In this document: positions 7,652-15,382 of the stretch, in pieces | Numbering within the stretch: the stretch's first letter is position 1 | Layout: the number at the start of each line of letters is the position of its first letter | From: CAYJII01 sp964370225 | GTDB lineage: Bacteria; Bacillota; Clostridia; Oscillospirales; Ruminococcaceae | Reading direction: 5' to 3' | Assembly (NCBI GenBank): GCA_964370225.1 | Contig: CAYJII010000034.1 | Coordinates: 1-28,109 of the forward strand | Length of the DNA stretch: 28,109 nt | The notes under the pieces: generated by a model | Databases searched by the model: none | Seen by the model: only the letters and a program-made list of their open reading frames with translations | Told to the model about the DNA's origin: nothing | Translations under genes and position numbers: made by a program

Positions 7652-9634
7652 TTAATATTCAAACACAACAACTTTGTGCATAGAAAACTCTGGTACGCAA
7701 ATTGTAAGCTTATTACCGTCTTGTGTGAAAGTATATTCTTTGTTATCAGGTACGCTATATACTTTTTTGATTGGGCGTTCACACACAACATTAACAGTAG
7801 TATTATAAAGGGTAGGGAAGTCTTCAAGCACTTCTACAGAGCCTCTCATTACAGGGTTTGGATAGAGCAAATGCAAGACATAGCGCTCCTTAGAAGCTTG
7901 GTCAACAAAGCGAACTCTTGCGCTAACAGGTAGTTTTACATCGACGTTTTTATTGGTGTAGAGCATGGATAAGAGATTGTAAAAATAAGTTCTGTGATAA
8001 GCATTCCCAAACTTAATATAATCGCTAGTGATATCATGAGCGATGTAAATAATATTGCCGTTTCTTATTGCAGCTGGGTGAGCAGCAGCCTCTGTGGAAT
8101 ATGGAGTGTTAGCGTGAGAGCAGTAATTGTTATAAGTACGGCTAAAGTATGGTAGTCGCACTTTTGCAAGCACTTGCCCCTCACCTTTAATTTTATGAGC
8201 AGAACTATAGCAAAGCAGTGGGGAAGTTACCATGTTTTCGCTTGCAATATCACAAACTTCAAGGTAATCCTTGTCAAAATCGCCACAACTGATGTATTCA
8301 AATGGCAAATCAAGTGCAAAAGAATTTTTATCTGCATTAAGTGCATTAGCACCCATAAATATAATTTTGCCTTCATTTTTTATGTAAGCATTGATACTTT
8401 TAATCCAAGCATCATCTGTGATAGTTTCACTTGCTATGATGATTGTATCAAACTTTTTAACATCATCAGGGTTATGTACTATATCAAAATCAATATGGCA
8501 ATCTAATAGCAATTTTGCGATACTATTATAATGGTCTGGGTCAATATCGATGATGACACCAAGCTTTGCAGTTTCGCTTACATCAAAGCAATAATCTTCT
8601 ATCTGTTTAACATAGCTATATGCATAACCAATATTTTTATAAGTAGAATTATCGACAAAACCTAGAGGATGTAATTGGTCACCTATGCTAATTCTAGCAC
8701 CCCAAGCGAGTAGTGCTGCACATTCATATTTAAGTGCATCAACAGGTTTAAAACCACCAAATTCTCCCCATGAACGATGAAATTTACCAGTCATACCGAG
8801 AAAATCTTTTCCCTTTGCACCAAAATATTTTGCACGTATAGGCATTTTGTCATATCCGCCCCAAGTAGTCGGCAAATCTTCCATTTCATAATGAGTGCTT
8901 AAATATTGCCACTGTGGCATGTGGATATCCGCACCACCTGAGTTGTAGAAAATAGTTGCATCTGGGTGGTAGGATTCGATGATTTTATTAATATTATTAA
9001 GCACCTCATGTTTTGTTTTCATGTGGTATTCACTCACTTGAGTTACATCGTTATAATCATAGCCTTGCTCAGTCATACCTTTTTTACAATCATCACAGTA
9101 GCAGAGTTCGTAGTTGAATACGATGTCGTAAAATAGTCCATCTAATACTTTGTAGCGGGAGCAAACTTCGTGAGTAATGTCGTATAAATGCTGTGAGTAT
9201 CCACCTAAATAGCATAGATGCCACCATGAGCATTCTGGTTTTGGATCGTCAGAGGTTGGAGTGTCGACGATTTTTGAACCGCATTTATTTCCATCAATAT
9301 CTCGAACTACCCACTCAGGATGAGTTTCTGCATCATAAGCAGACCAGCCTAATGTTATGTAAAGTGGAGCGCGCACACCAATCTCGTGGCAAGCATCCAT
9401 CATCTCTGCTGCTAAATCCATATCTTGTGGCATGCTAGGGTTCATTGTGCCCACTTTAGTAGGGTAGTAGCAAAAACCGTGGTGGCATTTTCCGAAAATA
9501 GTGATGCTGTTAATCTCAGCAAGTTTTATATTATCTTGAAATTCTTTTTTGTTAAACTTTGTTGCAACTCCTTCAATTTTCTCTGTAGTATGAAAATCCA
9601 AATGGACTTGCCTAGCTCTTAATGGTTCGTTCAT
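7652..9634 (-). CDS. putative glycoside hydrolase (GHL6-like, beta-galactosidase trimerisation-like fold)
   Basis: The 660-residue protein has no signal peptide. Its first 250 residues look like a TIM-barrel glycosidase of the hypothetical GHL6 / alpha-fucosidase-like group: FGKCHHGFCYYPTKVG, APLYITLGW, HPEWVVRDIDG, then DGLFYDIVF followed by the Cys pair of CYCDDCKKGM, where the Asp could be the nucleophile. Residues of about 390-530 (VIIDIDPDHYNSIAKLLLDCH, DTIIIASETITDDAWIKSINAYIKNEGKIIF) resemble the trimerisation domain of GH42-type beta-galactosidases, and a beta-sandwich-like tail follows. Substrate cannot be read from the sequence. AAAGGAAG precedes the ATG by 8 nt. It is divergent from trxB with overlapping promoters. 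Family call is from memory of motifs and is moderate. Confidence 0.72.
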   Translation of the reverse strand: MNEPLRARQVHLDFHTTEKIEGVATKFNKKEFQDNIKLAEINSITIFGKCHHGFCYYPTKVGTMNPSMPQDMDLAAEMMDACHEIGVRAPLYITLGWSAYDAETHPEWVVRDIDGNKCGSKIVDTPTSDDPKPECSWWHLCYLGGYSQHLYDITHEVCSRYKVLDGLFYDIVFNYELCYCDDCKKGMTEQGYDYNDVTQVSEYHMKTKHEVLNNINKIIESYHPDATIFYNSGGADIHMPQWQYLSTHYEMEDLPTTWGGYDKMPIRAKYFGAKGKDFLGMTGKFHRSWGEFGGFKPVDALKYECAALLAWGARISIGDQLHPLGFVDNSTYKNIGYAYSYVKQIEDYCFDVSETAKLGVIIDIDPDHYNSIAKLLLDCHIDFDIVHNPDDVKKFDTIIIASETITDDAWIKSINAYIKNEGKIIFMGANALNADKNSFALDLPFEYISCGDFDKDYLEVCDIASENMVTSPLLCYSSAHKIKGEGQVLAKVRLPYFSRTYNNYCSHANTPYSTEAAAHPAAIRNGNIIYIAHDITSDYIKFGNAYHRTYFYNLLSMLYTNKNVDVKLPVSARVRFVDQASKERYVLHLLYPNPVMRGSVEVLEDFPTLYNTTVNVVCERPIKKVYSVPDNKEYTFTQDGNKLTICVPEFSMHKVVVFEY

Positions 9635-9678
9635 CTTTATATCTTCCTTTCAAAAATACATATATAATTTTATTTATT

Positions 9679-9707
9679 ATTGTATATATTTTACAATGAA
9701 TTGTCAA
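9679..9707 (-). promoter_or_regulatory. promoter of the glycoside hydrolase gene
   Basis: On the minus strand TTGACA (plus 9702-9707) and TACAAT (plus 9679-9684) are spaced 17 bp. The -35 lies on top of the -35 of the divergent trxB promoter. Confidence 0.65.
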
Positions 9708-9729
9708 TGAAAATATTGTAAAATATATA
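9701..9729 (+). promoter_or_regulatory. promoter of trxB
   Basis: TTGTCA (9701-9706) and TATATA (9724-9729) with a 17-bp spacer, 54 bp before the trxB start. Its -35 shares five bases with the opposite promoter, so the two probably cannot be occupied at once. Confidence 0.5.
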
Positions 9730-9782
9730 TAGATAAGAAAAAATAATTAAAATGATCACAAAAGTGAGAGGAGCAATATATT

Positions 9783-10700
9783 ATGAAATACGATTTAGCA
9801 ATAATTGGAGCAGGTCCAGCGGGGTTATCTGCAGCACTATATGCGGTAAGAGCAGGGCTTAGCGTTAAGCTTTTGGAAACAAACTATATGCCAGGTGGGC
9901 AAATTCTATTGACCGATGAGGTGGATAATTACCTCGGACTAGGTGGCACGAATGGCTTTGAGCTTGGAATGAAGTTTAAGGAGCATGTGGAAAAATTGGG
10001 AGTTACTGCACAAATTGCAGAGGTAATAAGCATAAATAAAGCGGATGATGAATTTGTGATACAGTGCAAAAAAGAAGATATAAACGCAAAAACTGTATTG
10101 ATTGCGACTGGTGCAGTCAATCGTAAGCTTGAAGTGAAGGGCGAGGAAGAATTCACAGGAAAAGGTGTATTTTACTGCGCTACATGTGACGGTGCTTTTT
10201 ATAAAGATAAGGCTGTTGCAGTAATCGGGGGCAGCTATAATGCTGTTGAGGAAGCGATGTTTTTAAGCAATATCTGTAAGGATGTTTATGTGGTGCACAG
10301 ACGCGATAAGCTTAGAGTAGGTGCGTATCTCGAGGAAAAACTTGCCGCTTGTAAGAACGTGAAAGTTATATGGGATAGTACTGTAGAGGAGATAGTTGGC
10401 GAGGATAAAGTGAAATCGGTTATGCTCAAAAACAAAAATACAGGCGACATCAACGAAGTTTTGGTAGATGGGGTTTTAGTAGCGATTGGGACTGTGCCTA
10501 AAAACGATATCATAAAAGATTTGGTAAAACTTGATGATTATGGATATGTCATCGCTGATGAAACATGCAAAACTTCACTTGACGGATTGTACGTAGCAGG
10601 TGATTTGCGCACAAAACAGCTAAGGCAAGTAGTCACAGCGGTGGCTGATGGAGCGAACGCTGTGACCTCTGCGTGGAATTATATTAAAGAGAGCGAGTAA
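9783..10700 (+). CDS. trxB: thioredoxin reductase
   Basis: TrxB transfers electrons from NADPH through FAD and a redox-active disulfide to thioredoxin. The 305-residue protein has the FAD-binding IIGAGPAGLSAALYA at 7-21, the catalytic CATC at residues 132-135, the NADPH 2'-phosphate signature HRRDKLR, and the C-terminal FAD contact YVAGDLRTK...RQVVTA. Length is typical. One oddity is the second dinucleotide motif: where most TrxRs have GGGDSAxEEA this one reads GGSYNAVEEA. AGAGGAG lies 7-8 nt before the ATG. The cupin gene follows 4 bp after the stop, so they form an operon from the promoter at 9701-9729. Confidence 0.93.
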   Translation: MKYDLAIIGAGPAGLSAALYAVRAGLSVKLLETNYMPGGQILLTDEVDNYLGLGGTNGFELGMKFKEHVEKLGVTAQIAEVISINKADDEFVIQCKKEDINAKTVLIATGAVNRKLEVKGEEEFTGKGVFYCATCDGAFYKDKAVAVIGGSYNAVEEAMFLSNICKDVYVVHRRDKLRVGAYLEEKLAACKNVKVIWDSTVEEIVGEDKVKSVMLKNKNTGDINEVLVDGVLVAIGTVPKNDIIKDLVKLDDYGYVIADETCKTSLDGLYVAGDLRTKQLRQVVTAVADGANAVTSAWNYIKESE

Positions 10701-10704
10701 ACGA

Positions 10705-11172
10705 ATGAGCGAAGTAAAAATATGCAATATAAGCAGTATGGATAAAACTCACGCAAATCAACACGAAGACTATGAGTATTATAAGAAGAATTTTATACCA
10801 AGAGGAGAAGCTGGGCAATGCGTAGTTGCGGTGTATGAGATACCTCCGAAAAAATCCGCATTTCCATACCACTCGCATTCTAGTAATGAGGAATGCTTTT
10901 ACATTATCAGCGGCACAGGAGCATTGAGGACACCGGAGGGAGTGCGTGAAGTTGGTGTAGGTGATTTGATATTTTTTCCAGCAAATTCAAATGGTGCGCA
11001 TAAGCTTACTAACAATTCGGACACACAAATGCTTGTATATATCGACTTTGATACTGTAAACGATATTGACATTGCGCATTATCCAGACTCAAACAAAATA
11101 GGGGTTTGGGGAAAAAATATAAATAAATTGTACAAAATAGATGATGATGTCGAATATTATCACGGAGAGTAA
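10705..11172 (+). CDS. cupin-domain protein
   Basis: A 155-residue single-domain cupin. Motif 1 is clear (PYHSHSSNEECFYIISG: HxH-x4-E-x6-G, likely metal ligands two His and Glu) and motif 2 is GDLIFFPANSNGAHKLTN with the last His. About 45 residues precede the barrel and a 40-residue tail follows. Proteins of this shape include small-molecule binders and isomerases, and the substrate cannot be inferred. It starts 4 bp after trxB and must be co-transcribed with it, so a redox-linked role is possible but unproved. A terminator follows 12 bp after the stop. Confidence 0.85.
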   Translation: MSEVKICNISSMDKTHANQHEDYEYYKKNFIPRGEAGQCVVAVYEIPPKKSAFPYHSHSSNEECFYIISGTGALRTPEGVREVGVGDLIFFPANSNGAHKLTNNSDTQMLVYIDFDTVNDIDIAHYPDSNKIGVWGKNINKLYKIDDDVEYYHGE

Positions 11173-11184
11173 AATGCATAAATA

Positions 11185-11221
11185 AAAAGCATGGAAGGTC
11201 ATTGACCAACCATGCTTTTTT
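11185..11221. terminator. bidirectional terminator between cupin gene and galE
   Basis: A 10-bp outer stem (11185-11194 with 11210-11219) and an inner GGTC/GACC stem (11197-11200 with 11204-11207) form a two-part hairpin. It ends in a T run on the plus strand (11216-11221) and, because of the A run at 11184-11188, also on the minus strand, where galE ends 38 bp away. Confidence 0.88.
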
Positions 11222-11258
11222 AGTATTAATAAGCATAAATTTTCGCGATATTTAATTA

Positions 11259-12266
11259 CTACACACCTTTTGTGTTTTTGATGAAAAACCAAGAGTCAGC
11301 GCACATTTTTTCGATTGAATATTCAGCTGTCCAACCAAGTTTTTCTTTTGCTTTTGTAGCGTCTGCGAAGCATTCTGCGATGTCGCCAGGACGTCTTGGT
11401 GCAATTTTATATTTAAGAGTAAGGTCATTTGCTTTTTCAAAAGCTTTTACTATATCAAGTACGGAATAACCAACGCCTGTGCCAAGGTTATACGCCTCAA
11501 CCCCAGTGCCCTCTCTTGCTTTATCCACCGCTTTAACATGTCCGTTTGCGAGGTCAACAACGTGGATATAATCGCGAACACCAGTTCCGTCGTGTGTTGG
11601 GTAGTCATCACCGAAAACGCTAAGTTCAGGGAGAATGCCTGCTGCAACTTGGCAAATGAACGGCATAAGATTGTTTGGGATACCATTTGGATCCTCTCCG
11701 ATTAGTCCGCTTTCGTGAGCTCCGATTGGGTTAAAGTAGCGAAGCAAAGTAACTTGCCAGTCATTATCTGAAACATATATATCTGTTAAGATATTTTCAA
11801 GCATAAGCTTTGTGCTTCCGTATGGATTTGTAGTGGATAGTGGGAAATCTTCAAAAATCGGAGTAGTTTTTGGTGCGCCATATACTGTAGCAGAAGATGA
11901 GAAAATGATTTTTTTAACATTAAAACTTCTCATAACGTCACATAAAACTAATGTGCCAGTGATATTGTTGTGGTAGTATTCCAAAGGTTTTCTAACCGAT
12001 TCGCCAACTGCTTTTAAACCAGCGAAATGAATAACAATATCGATATCTTTGTTTTCCTCAAAAACTTTTGTTAGACAGTCTTTGTCAAGCAAATCAACTT
12101 CGTAAAATTTAAAGTCTTTGCCTGTGATTTTTTTGATACTTTCGAGCGCTTGCGGTTTGCTGTTAACAAAATTGTCAACGATAACCACATCTTCATTTTT
12201 TTTCAGCAACTCAACCACTGTGTGCGAGCCGATATAACCAGCACCGCCTGTAACTAAAATAGCCAT
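11259..12266 (-). CDS. galE: UDP-glucose 4-epimerase
   Basis: GalE interconverts UDP-glucose and UDP-galactose using bound NAD, feeding the Leloir pathway and envelope polysaccharides. The 335-residue protein has the Rossmann motif TGGAGYIGSH (6-15), SSSATVYG (123-130) and the catalytic YxxxK (Tyr149, Lys153), followed by the RYFNPIGAH and GTGVRDYIHV signatures. The ATG at 12264-12266 is preceded by GGAGG with a 6-nt spacer. An upstream in-frame TTG at 12270-12272 directly abuts the ribosome binding site and is rejected. It stands alone, with no galK or galT in the window, so a role in glycan precursor supply is as likely as galactose use. A consensus promoter lies at 12340-12368. Confidence 0.97.
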   Translation of the reverse strand: MAILVTGGAGYIGSHTVVELLKKNEDVVIVDNFVNSKPQALESIKKITGKDFKFYEVDLLDKDCLTKVFEENKDIDIVIHFAGLKAVGESVRKPLEYYHNNITGTLVLCDVMRSFNVKKIIFSSSATVYGAPKTTPIFEDFPLSTTNPYGSTKLMLENILTDIYVSDNDWQVTLLRYFNPIGAHESGLIGEDPNGIPNNLMPFICQVAAGILPELSVFGDDYPTHDGTGVRDYIHVVDLANGHVKAVDKAREGTGVEAYNLGTGVGYSVLDIVKAFEKANDLTLKYKIAPRRPGDIAECFADATKAKEKLGWTAEYSIEKMCADSWFFIKNTKGV

Positions 12267-12307
12267 AAACAACCTCCAAAATTATTATAATACAAGTAAT
12301 AATATGA

Positions 12308-12322
12308 CCGCAAAGCATGCGG
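12308..12322 (-). other. short hairpin in the galE 5' leader
   Basis: CCGCA pairs with TGCGG around a 5-nt loop, directly after the expected transcription start of galE. There is no U tract and no known riboswitch pattern. It may only stabilise the 5' end of the mRNA. Confidence 0.4.
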
Positions 12323-12339
12323 AAATGTTCCTTATCTTC

Positions 12340-12368
12340 ATTATAAAATCTTAAGTATAACATGTCAA
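12340..12368 (-). promoter_or_regulatory. consensus sigma-A promoter of galE
   Basis: On the minus strand a perfect TTGACA (plus 12363-12368), a 17-bp spacer and a perfect TATAAT (plus 12340-12345). The leader to the galE ATG would be roughly 65 nt. Expression is probably strong. Confidence 0.87.
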
Positions 12369-12465
12369 GATAATGCAACATTTTTACATATATGTGATGA
12401 AATACTATCTTAAAACAGCGACATATTACGCAATTTTTAACTTTTCGTAAATATGCAAAATGCAT

Positions 12466-12494
12466 TTGATTTTACGCTGACTGTATGGTATAAT
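12466..12494 (+). promoter_or_regulatory. promoter of the xpaC-telA pair
   Basis: TTGATT (12466-12471) and a perfect TATAAT (12489-12494) with a 17-bp spacer, 57 bp upstream of the xpaC-like gene. It is divergent from, and about 100 bp away from, the galE promoter. Confidence 0.68.
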
Positions 12495-12551
12495 ATATAG
12501 GTATAGCTATGAATATATTAAATCTTTATATAGAACGGAGAATTTTACTAA

Positions 12552-13769
12552 ATGGATTCAGAATTTTCAAAAATCGGTAAACAGATTGATGACGCGGTTC
12601 AAAATGCTATGAATGATAAGGATTATTCAAAATTAAATGCCAACATCAAAAATACTGTGAATTCGGTTATACATGAAACTGTTGGAGTTACAAAATCTGC
12701 TGCAAAAGCAGTGAATAATGCGTTAGGACCTAATCAAAATGATATGAATCAATCATCTTGGAGTGGCCAAGGAGAGACTCATATCAGACAAAGCTTTGGT
12801 AGTAACAAAATGTACGCTTCTGATAAAGCGAGGCAAAACGTGGTTATAAAAAATGTTATGGCTAAAAATGTTGGCACACGTAAATTTTGGTATGTTTTTG
12901 CACTGATAATGCTTTATGCGCTTGTAATTACATTCGGGATTAGTAATATTATGAGTTTGTTCGCGCTCGTTTTTAGTGAATTCTCTGTTGGTAGTTACTT
13001 GACTTTCGGAGTCGAGGTGTTCGTAATGTTAGCTGGTATTGGTGGGATAGCATTTTTCACAAAACAGTATAAATTCTTGAGTAATTATAAGTCTTATGCG
13101 AAAAGTTTTTCCGCTAAAGATTTTTGGGAAATGAAAAAATTCGCTAAAGTAATAGGTGAAGAACTCGAAGTATTAACAAAGCGATTAAATCGATATATTG
13201 ACAAAGGCTATTATAGCGAAGTGTATCTATCAGATGATAAAACCTGTCTTTTAATTGGGCAGGAGACTTATGTCAACTATAAAAACTCGCAGATAAAACA
13301 TCTTGAGAAAAAGGCAGAGCTAGAGCGAGAAGCGAGGCTAGACCCGATTATCATTGAGGGAAGAAAATATATTAAGAAAATCCACGATGCTAATGAACTT
13401 TTGCCAGATGAAATTATCAGCAAAAAGCTTGACGATTTAGAAGATATCATCACAAAAATATTTGCATATCTCGAGCAACGTCCAGAAAAACTAGGACAAA
13501 TCCGCAAATTTATGGATTACTATTTACCGACAACAATGAAGCTTGTAGACTCGTATTGCGATTTTGAAAAGCAGTCGTTGCAAGGTGAGAATGTAACTGA
13601 GACAAAAAAAGAAATTTTAGACGTTCTAGACACTATAAACAATGCGTTTATAGCATTGTTTGATGAGTTATACAAAGATGATGCGATAGATATTTCTACC
13701 GATATTTCAGTGCTTAAAACTATGCTTAAACAAGAAGGCTTAAGCGATGACAGTTTAGGGTTGAACTAA
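12552..13769 (+). CDS. xpaC: XpaC-like membrane protein (5-bromo-4-chloroindolyl phosphate hydrolysis protein family)
   Basis: A 405-residue protein with a soluble, Asn/Lys-rich N-terminus (about 1-110), two strongly hydrophobic helices at about 115-165 (WYVFALIMLYALVITFGI; GVEVFVMLAGIGGIAFF), and a long helical, charged cytoplasmic C-terminus. That architecture, and the telA-family gene directly downstream, match the xpaC-yaaN pair of Bacillus subtilis. The family name comes from an old X-phosphate hydrolysis phenotype, and true function is unknown. The N-terminal 100 residues are longer than in short XpaC proteins. GGAG lies 11 nt before the ATG, a slightly long spacing. Assignment depends partly on the neighbour. 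Confidence 0.75.
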   Translation: MDSEFSKIGKQIDDAVQNAMNDKDYSKLNANIKNTVNSVIHETVGVTKSAAKAVNNALGPNQNDMNQSSWSGQGETHIRQSFGSNKMYASDKARQNVVIKNVMAKNVGTRKFWYVFALIMLYALVITFGISNIMSLFALVFSEFSVGSYLTFGVEVFVMLAGIGGIAFFTKQYKFLSNYKSYAKSFSAKDFWEMKKFAKVIGEELEVLTKRLNRYIDKGYYSEVYLSDDKTCLLIGQETYVNYKNSQIKHLEKKAELEREARLDPIIIEGRKYIKKIHDANELLPDEIISKKLDDLEDIITKIFAYLEQRPEKLGQIRKFMDYYLPTTMKLVDSYCDFEKQSLQGENVTETKKEILDVLDTINNAFIALFDELYKDDAIDISTDISVLKTMLKQEGLSDDSLGLN

Positions 13770-13776
13770 ATAAATA

Positions 13777-13810
13777 ATACTCTTATCATTTTGCTATGTG
13801 ATGAGAGTAT
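13777..13810 (+). other. hairpin between xpaC-like and telA-like genes
   Basis: A 12-bp stem with one G-U pair (13777-13788 with 13799-13810) and a 10-nt loop starts 7 bp after the xpaC stop. There is no T tract, so it is more likely an mRNA processing or stability element, or a weak attenuator, than a full terminator. Confidence 0.5.
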
Positions 13811-13861
13811 ACAAATAACAAAAATTTATGCTGTTGCAAAACAGCGGAACGGGAGTATTAC

Positions 13862-15297
13862 ATGAGCAATTTTGACAATTCAAACGGAAATCCAAACAAT
13901 CCTTACCCAAATATGGAGCAACAAACTCCAAATACAGTGCAACCAGCACAACCAGCACAACCAGNNNNNNNNNNNNNNNNNNNNNNNNNNNNNNNNNNNN
14001 NNNNNNNNNNNNNNNNNNNNNNNNNNNNNNNNNNNNNNNNNNNNNNNNNNNNNNNNNNNNNNNNCAACCAGTACAAGCGCAACCAACATACGCACAACCA
14101 GTGCAACCAGCGCAACCAGTGCAAGCGCAACCAACATACGCACAACCAGCAGCGCCTGCTGCGGACTCTTCACTGCCTACTCTTGAGCTGTTCCCAACGG
14201 GTTCTAACACAGTTCCACAACTTGAGCTTGAACCAATACCTGTTACTCAAGAGATTCAAAGTGCTGATTTAAACGAAAAACCACTAACACCGGAAGAACA
14301 AAGATTAGTTGAAGATTTTTCTTCAAAAATCGATTTAACTAATACGAATTTAGTTTTACAATATGGTGTAGGAGTACAAAAGAAAATCGCAGGGTTTTCT
14401 GAAAGCACATTAGCAAATGTACGAAATAAAGATTTCGGTGAGCTAGGTGATATGTTAACACAAGTAGTGGGCGAGCTTAAATCATTTGATGAAGAAGACG
14501 AGCCAAAAGGAATCTTTGGTATGTTCAAAAAAGCTGGCGACAAAATCACTACAATGAAAACAAAATATGAAAAAACAGAAGTTACTATTGGTAGAATTGC
14601 AGGACAACTAGAAGAACACCAAAGAACTCTTCTAAAAGATGTTGCGATGCTTGATAAAATGTATGATTTCAACAAAGAGTATTTTAAAGAAATCTCACTT
14701 TATATCATTGCTGGTAAGAAAAAACTAAAACAAGTGCAAGAAGTTGACTTAGTTGCGCTAAAAGCAAAAGCTCAACAATCTGGTTTGCCAGAAGATGCGC
14801 AAGCGGCTAACGATTTAGCGTCAATGTGCAACCGTTTTGAGAAAAAATTGCATGATTTGGATCTAACAAGAACTATTTGTATTCAAACGGCTCCACAAAT
14901 TCGCCTAGTGCAAAACAACGACACTGTTATGGCTGAAAAAATCCAATCTACTATTATTAATACAATTCCATTGTGGAAAAGCCAAATGGTGCTAGCGCTT
15001 GGTATCGCGCATTCACAACAAGCTGCACAAGCTCAAAGACAAGTGAGTGATATGACAAACCAAATGCTTAAAAAGAATGCACAAATGCTTAAAATGTCTA
15101 CAATCGAAACTGCAAAAGAATCCGAAAGAGGCATAGTTGATATCGAAACTTTACGTGAAACTAATGCAGCGATGATTTCTACTCTTGATGAAGTAATGCA
15201 AATTCAACAAGAAGGAAGAGAAAAACGTGCTGCTGCAGAACAAGAACTAAGAAAAATTGAATCAGACCTTAAAGCTAAACTACTAGAACTTAGATAA
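13862..15297 (+). CDS. telA: TelA/YaaN-family (toxic anion resistance) protein with Q/P/A-rich N-terminus, containing assembly gap
   Basis: The ATG at 13862 has GGGAG 6 nt upstream. It encodes a disordered Asn/Gln/Pro-rich N-terminus (ending QPAQPAQP before the gap); after the gap the frame resumes as QPVQAQPTYAQPVQPAQPVQ and runs into a typical TelA domain: LTPEEQRLVEDFSSKID, GIFGMFKKAGDKITTMKTKY, EEHQRTLLKDVAMLDKMYD, and a long helical C-terminus with heptad-like repeats. The two sides are in different frames only because the placeholder is 100 N: 103 coding bases precede it, so the true gap must be 2 modulo 3. TelA proteins are linked to tellurite and membrane-stress resistance, mechanism unclear. 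It forms a pair with the xpaC-like gene. The N-terminal 85 residues are absent from the usual family domain. Confidence 0.88.
13940..13964 (+). repeat. 9-bp tandem repeat at the left edge of the gap
   Basis: CAACCAGCA is repeated 2.8 times in frame, encoding QPA units. It runs straight into the N gap, which explains why the assembler stopped here. Confidence 0.85.
13965..14064. other. assembly gap of exactly 100 N
   Basis: The round length is a standard placeholder for a gap of unknown size. It lies inside the telA-family gene between two repeat tracts. Frame continuity requires a real length of 2 modulo 3. Confidence 0.97.
14065..14149 (+). repeat. 48-bp tandem repeat in telA
   Basis: A 48-bp unit at 14065-14112 is followed by a second copy of its first 37 bp at 14113-14149 with a single base difference. 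It encodes a 16-residue repeat, QPVQAQPTYAQPVQPA. More copies are probably hidden in the gap. Confidence 0.88.
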
Positions 15298-15309
15298 TTT
15301 ATTAACTAT

Positions 15310-15342
15310 TTGTGGTGGTTGACCCAAAAATTCGAACCACAA
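15310..15342 (+). other. weak inverted repeat after telA
   Basis: TTGTGGT (15310-15316) pairs with ACCACAA (15336-15342) around a 19-nt loop, 12 bp beyond the telA stop. There is no T run, so termination here is doubtful. A TATAAT at 15360-15365 could be a -10 for the next gene, but I see no matching -35. Confidence 0.35.
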
Positions 15343-15382
15343 TGAAAACATAATTGATGTATAATGCAATAGGAGAATAGTA

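Noticed and set aside
12267..12272. Two-residue upstream extension of GalE from TTG 12272
   Set aside because: The TTG abuts the GGAGG site, too close for initiation.
13940..14149. Short regular repeats that might suggest a CRISPR array
   Set aside because: Units are directly adjacent with no unique spacers, in frame, and encode a Q/P/A tail of TelA.
13794..14210. Opposite-strand and out-of-frame open frames across the N gap, including Cys/Ala/Gly-rich translations
   Set aside because: They arise from the CAACCAG repeats read in other frames and pass through unknown bases; no ribosome binding site and no domain.
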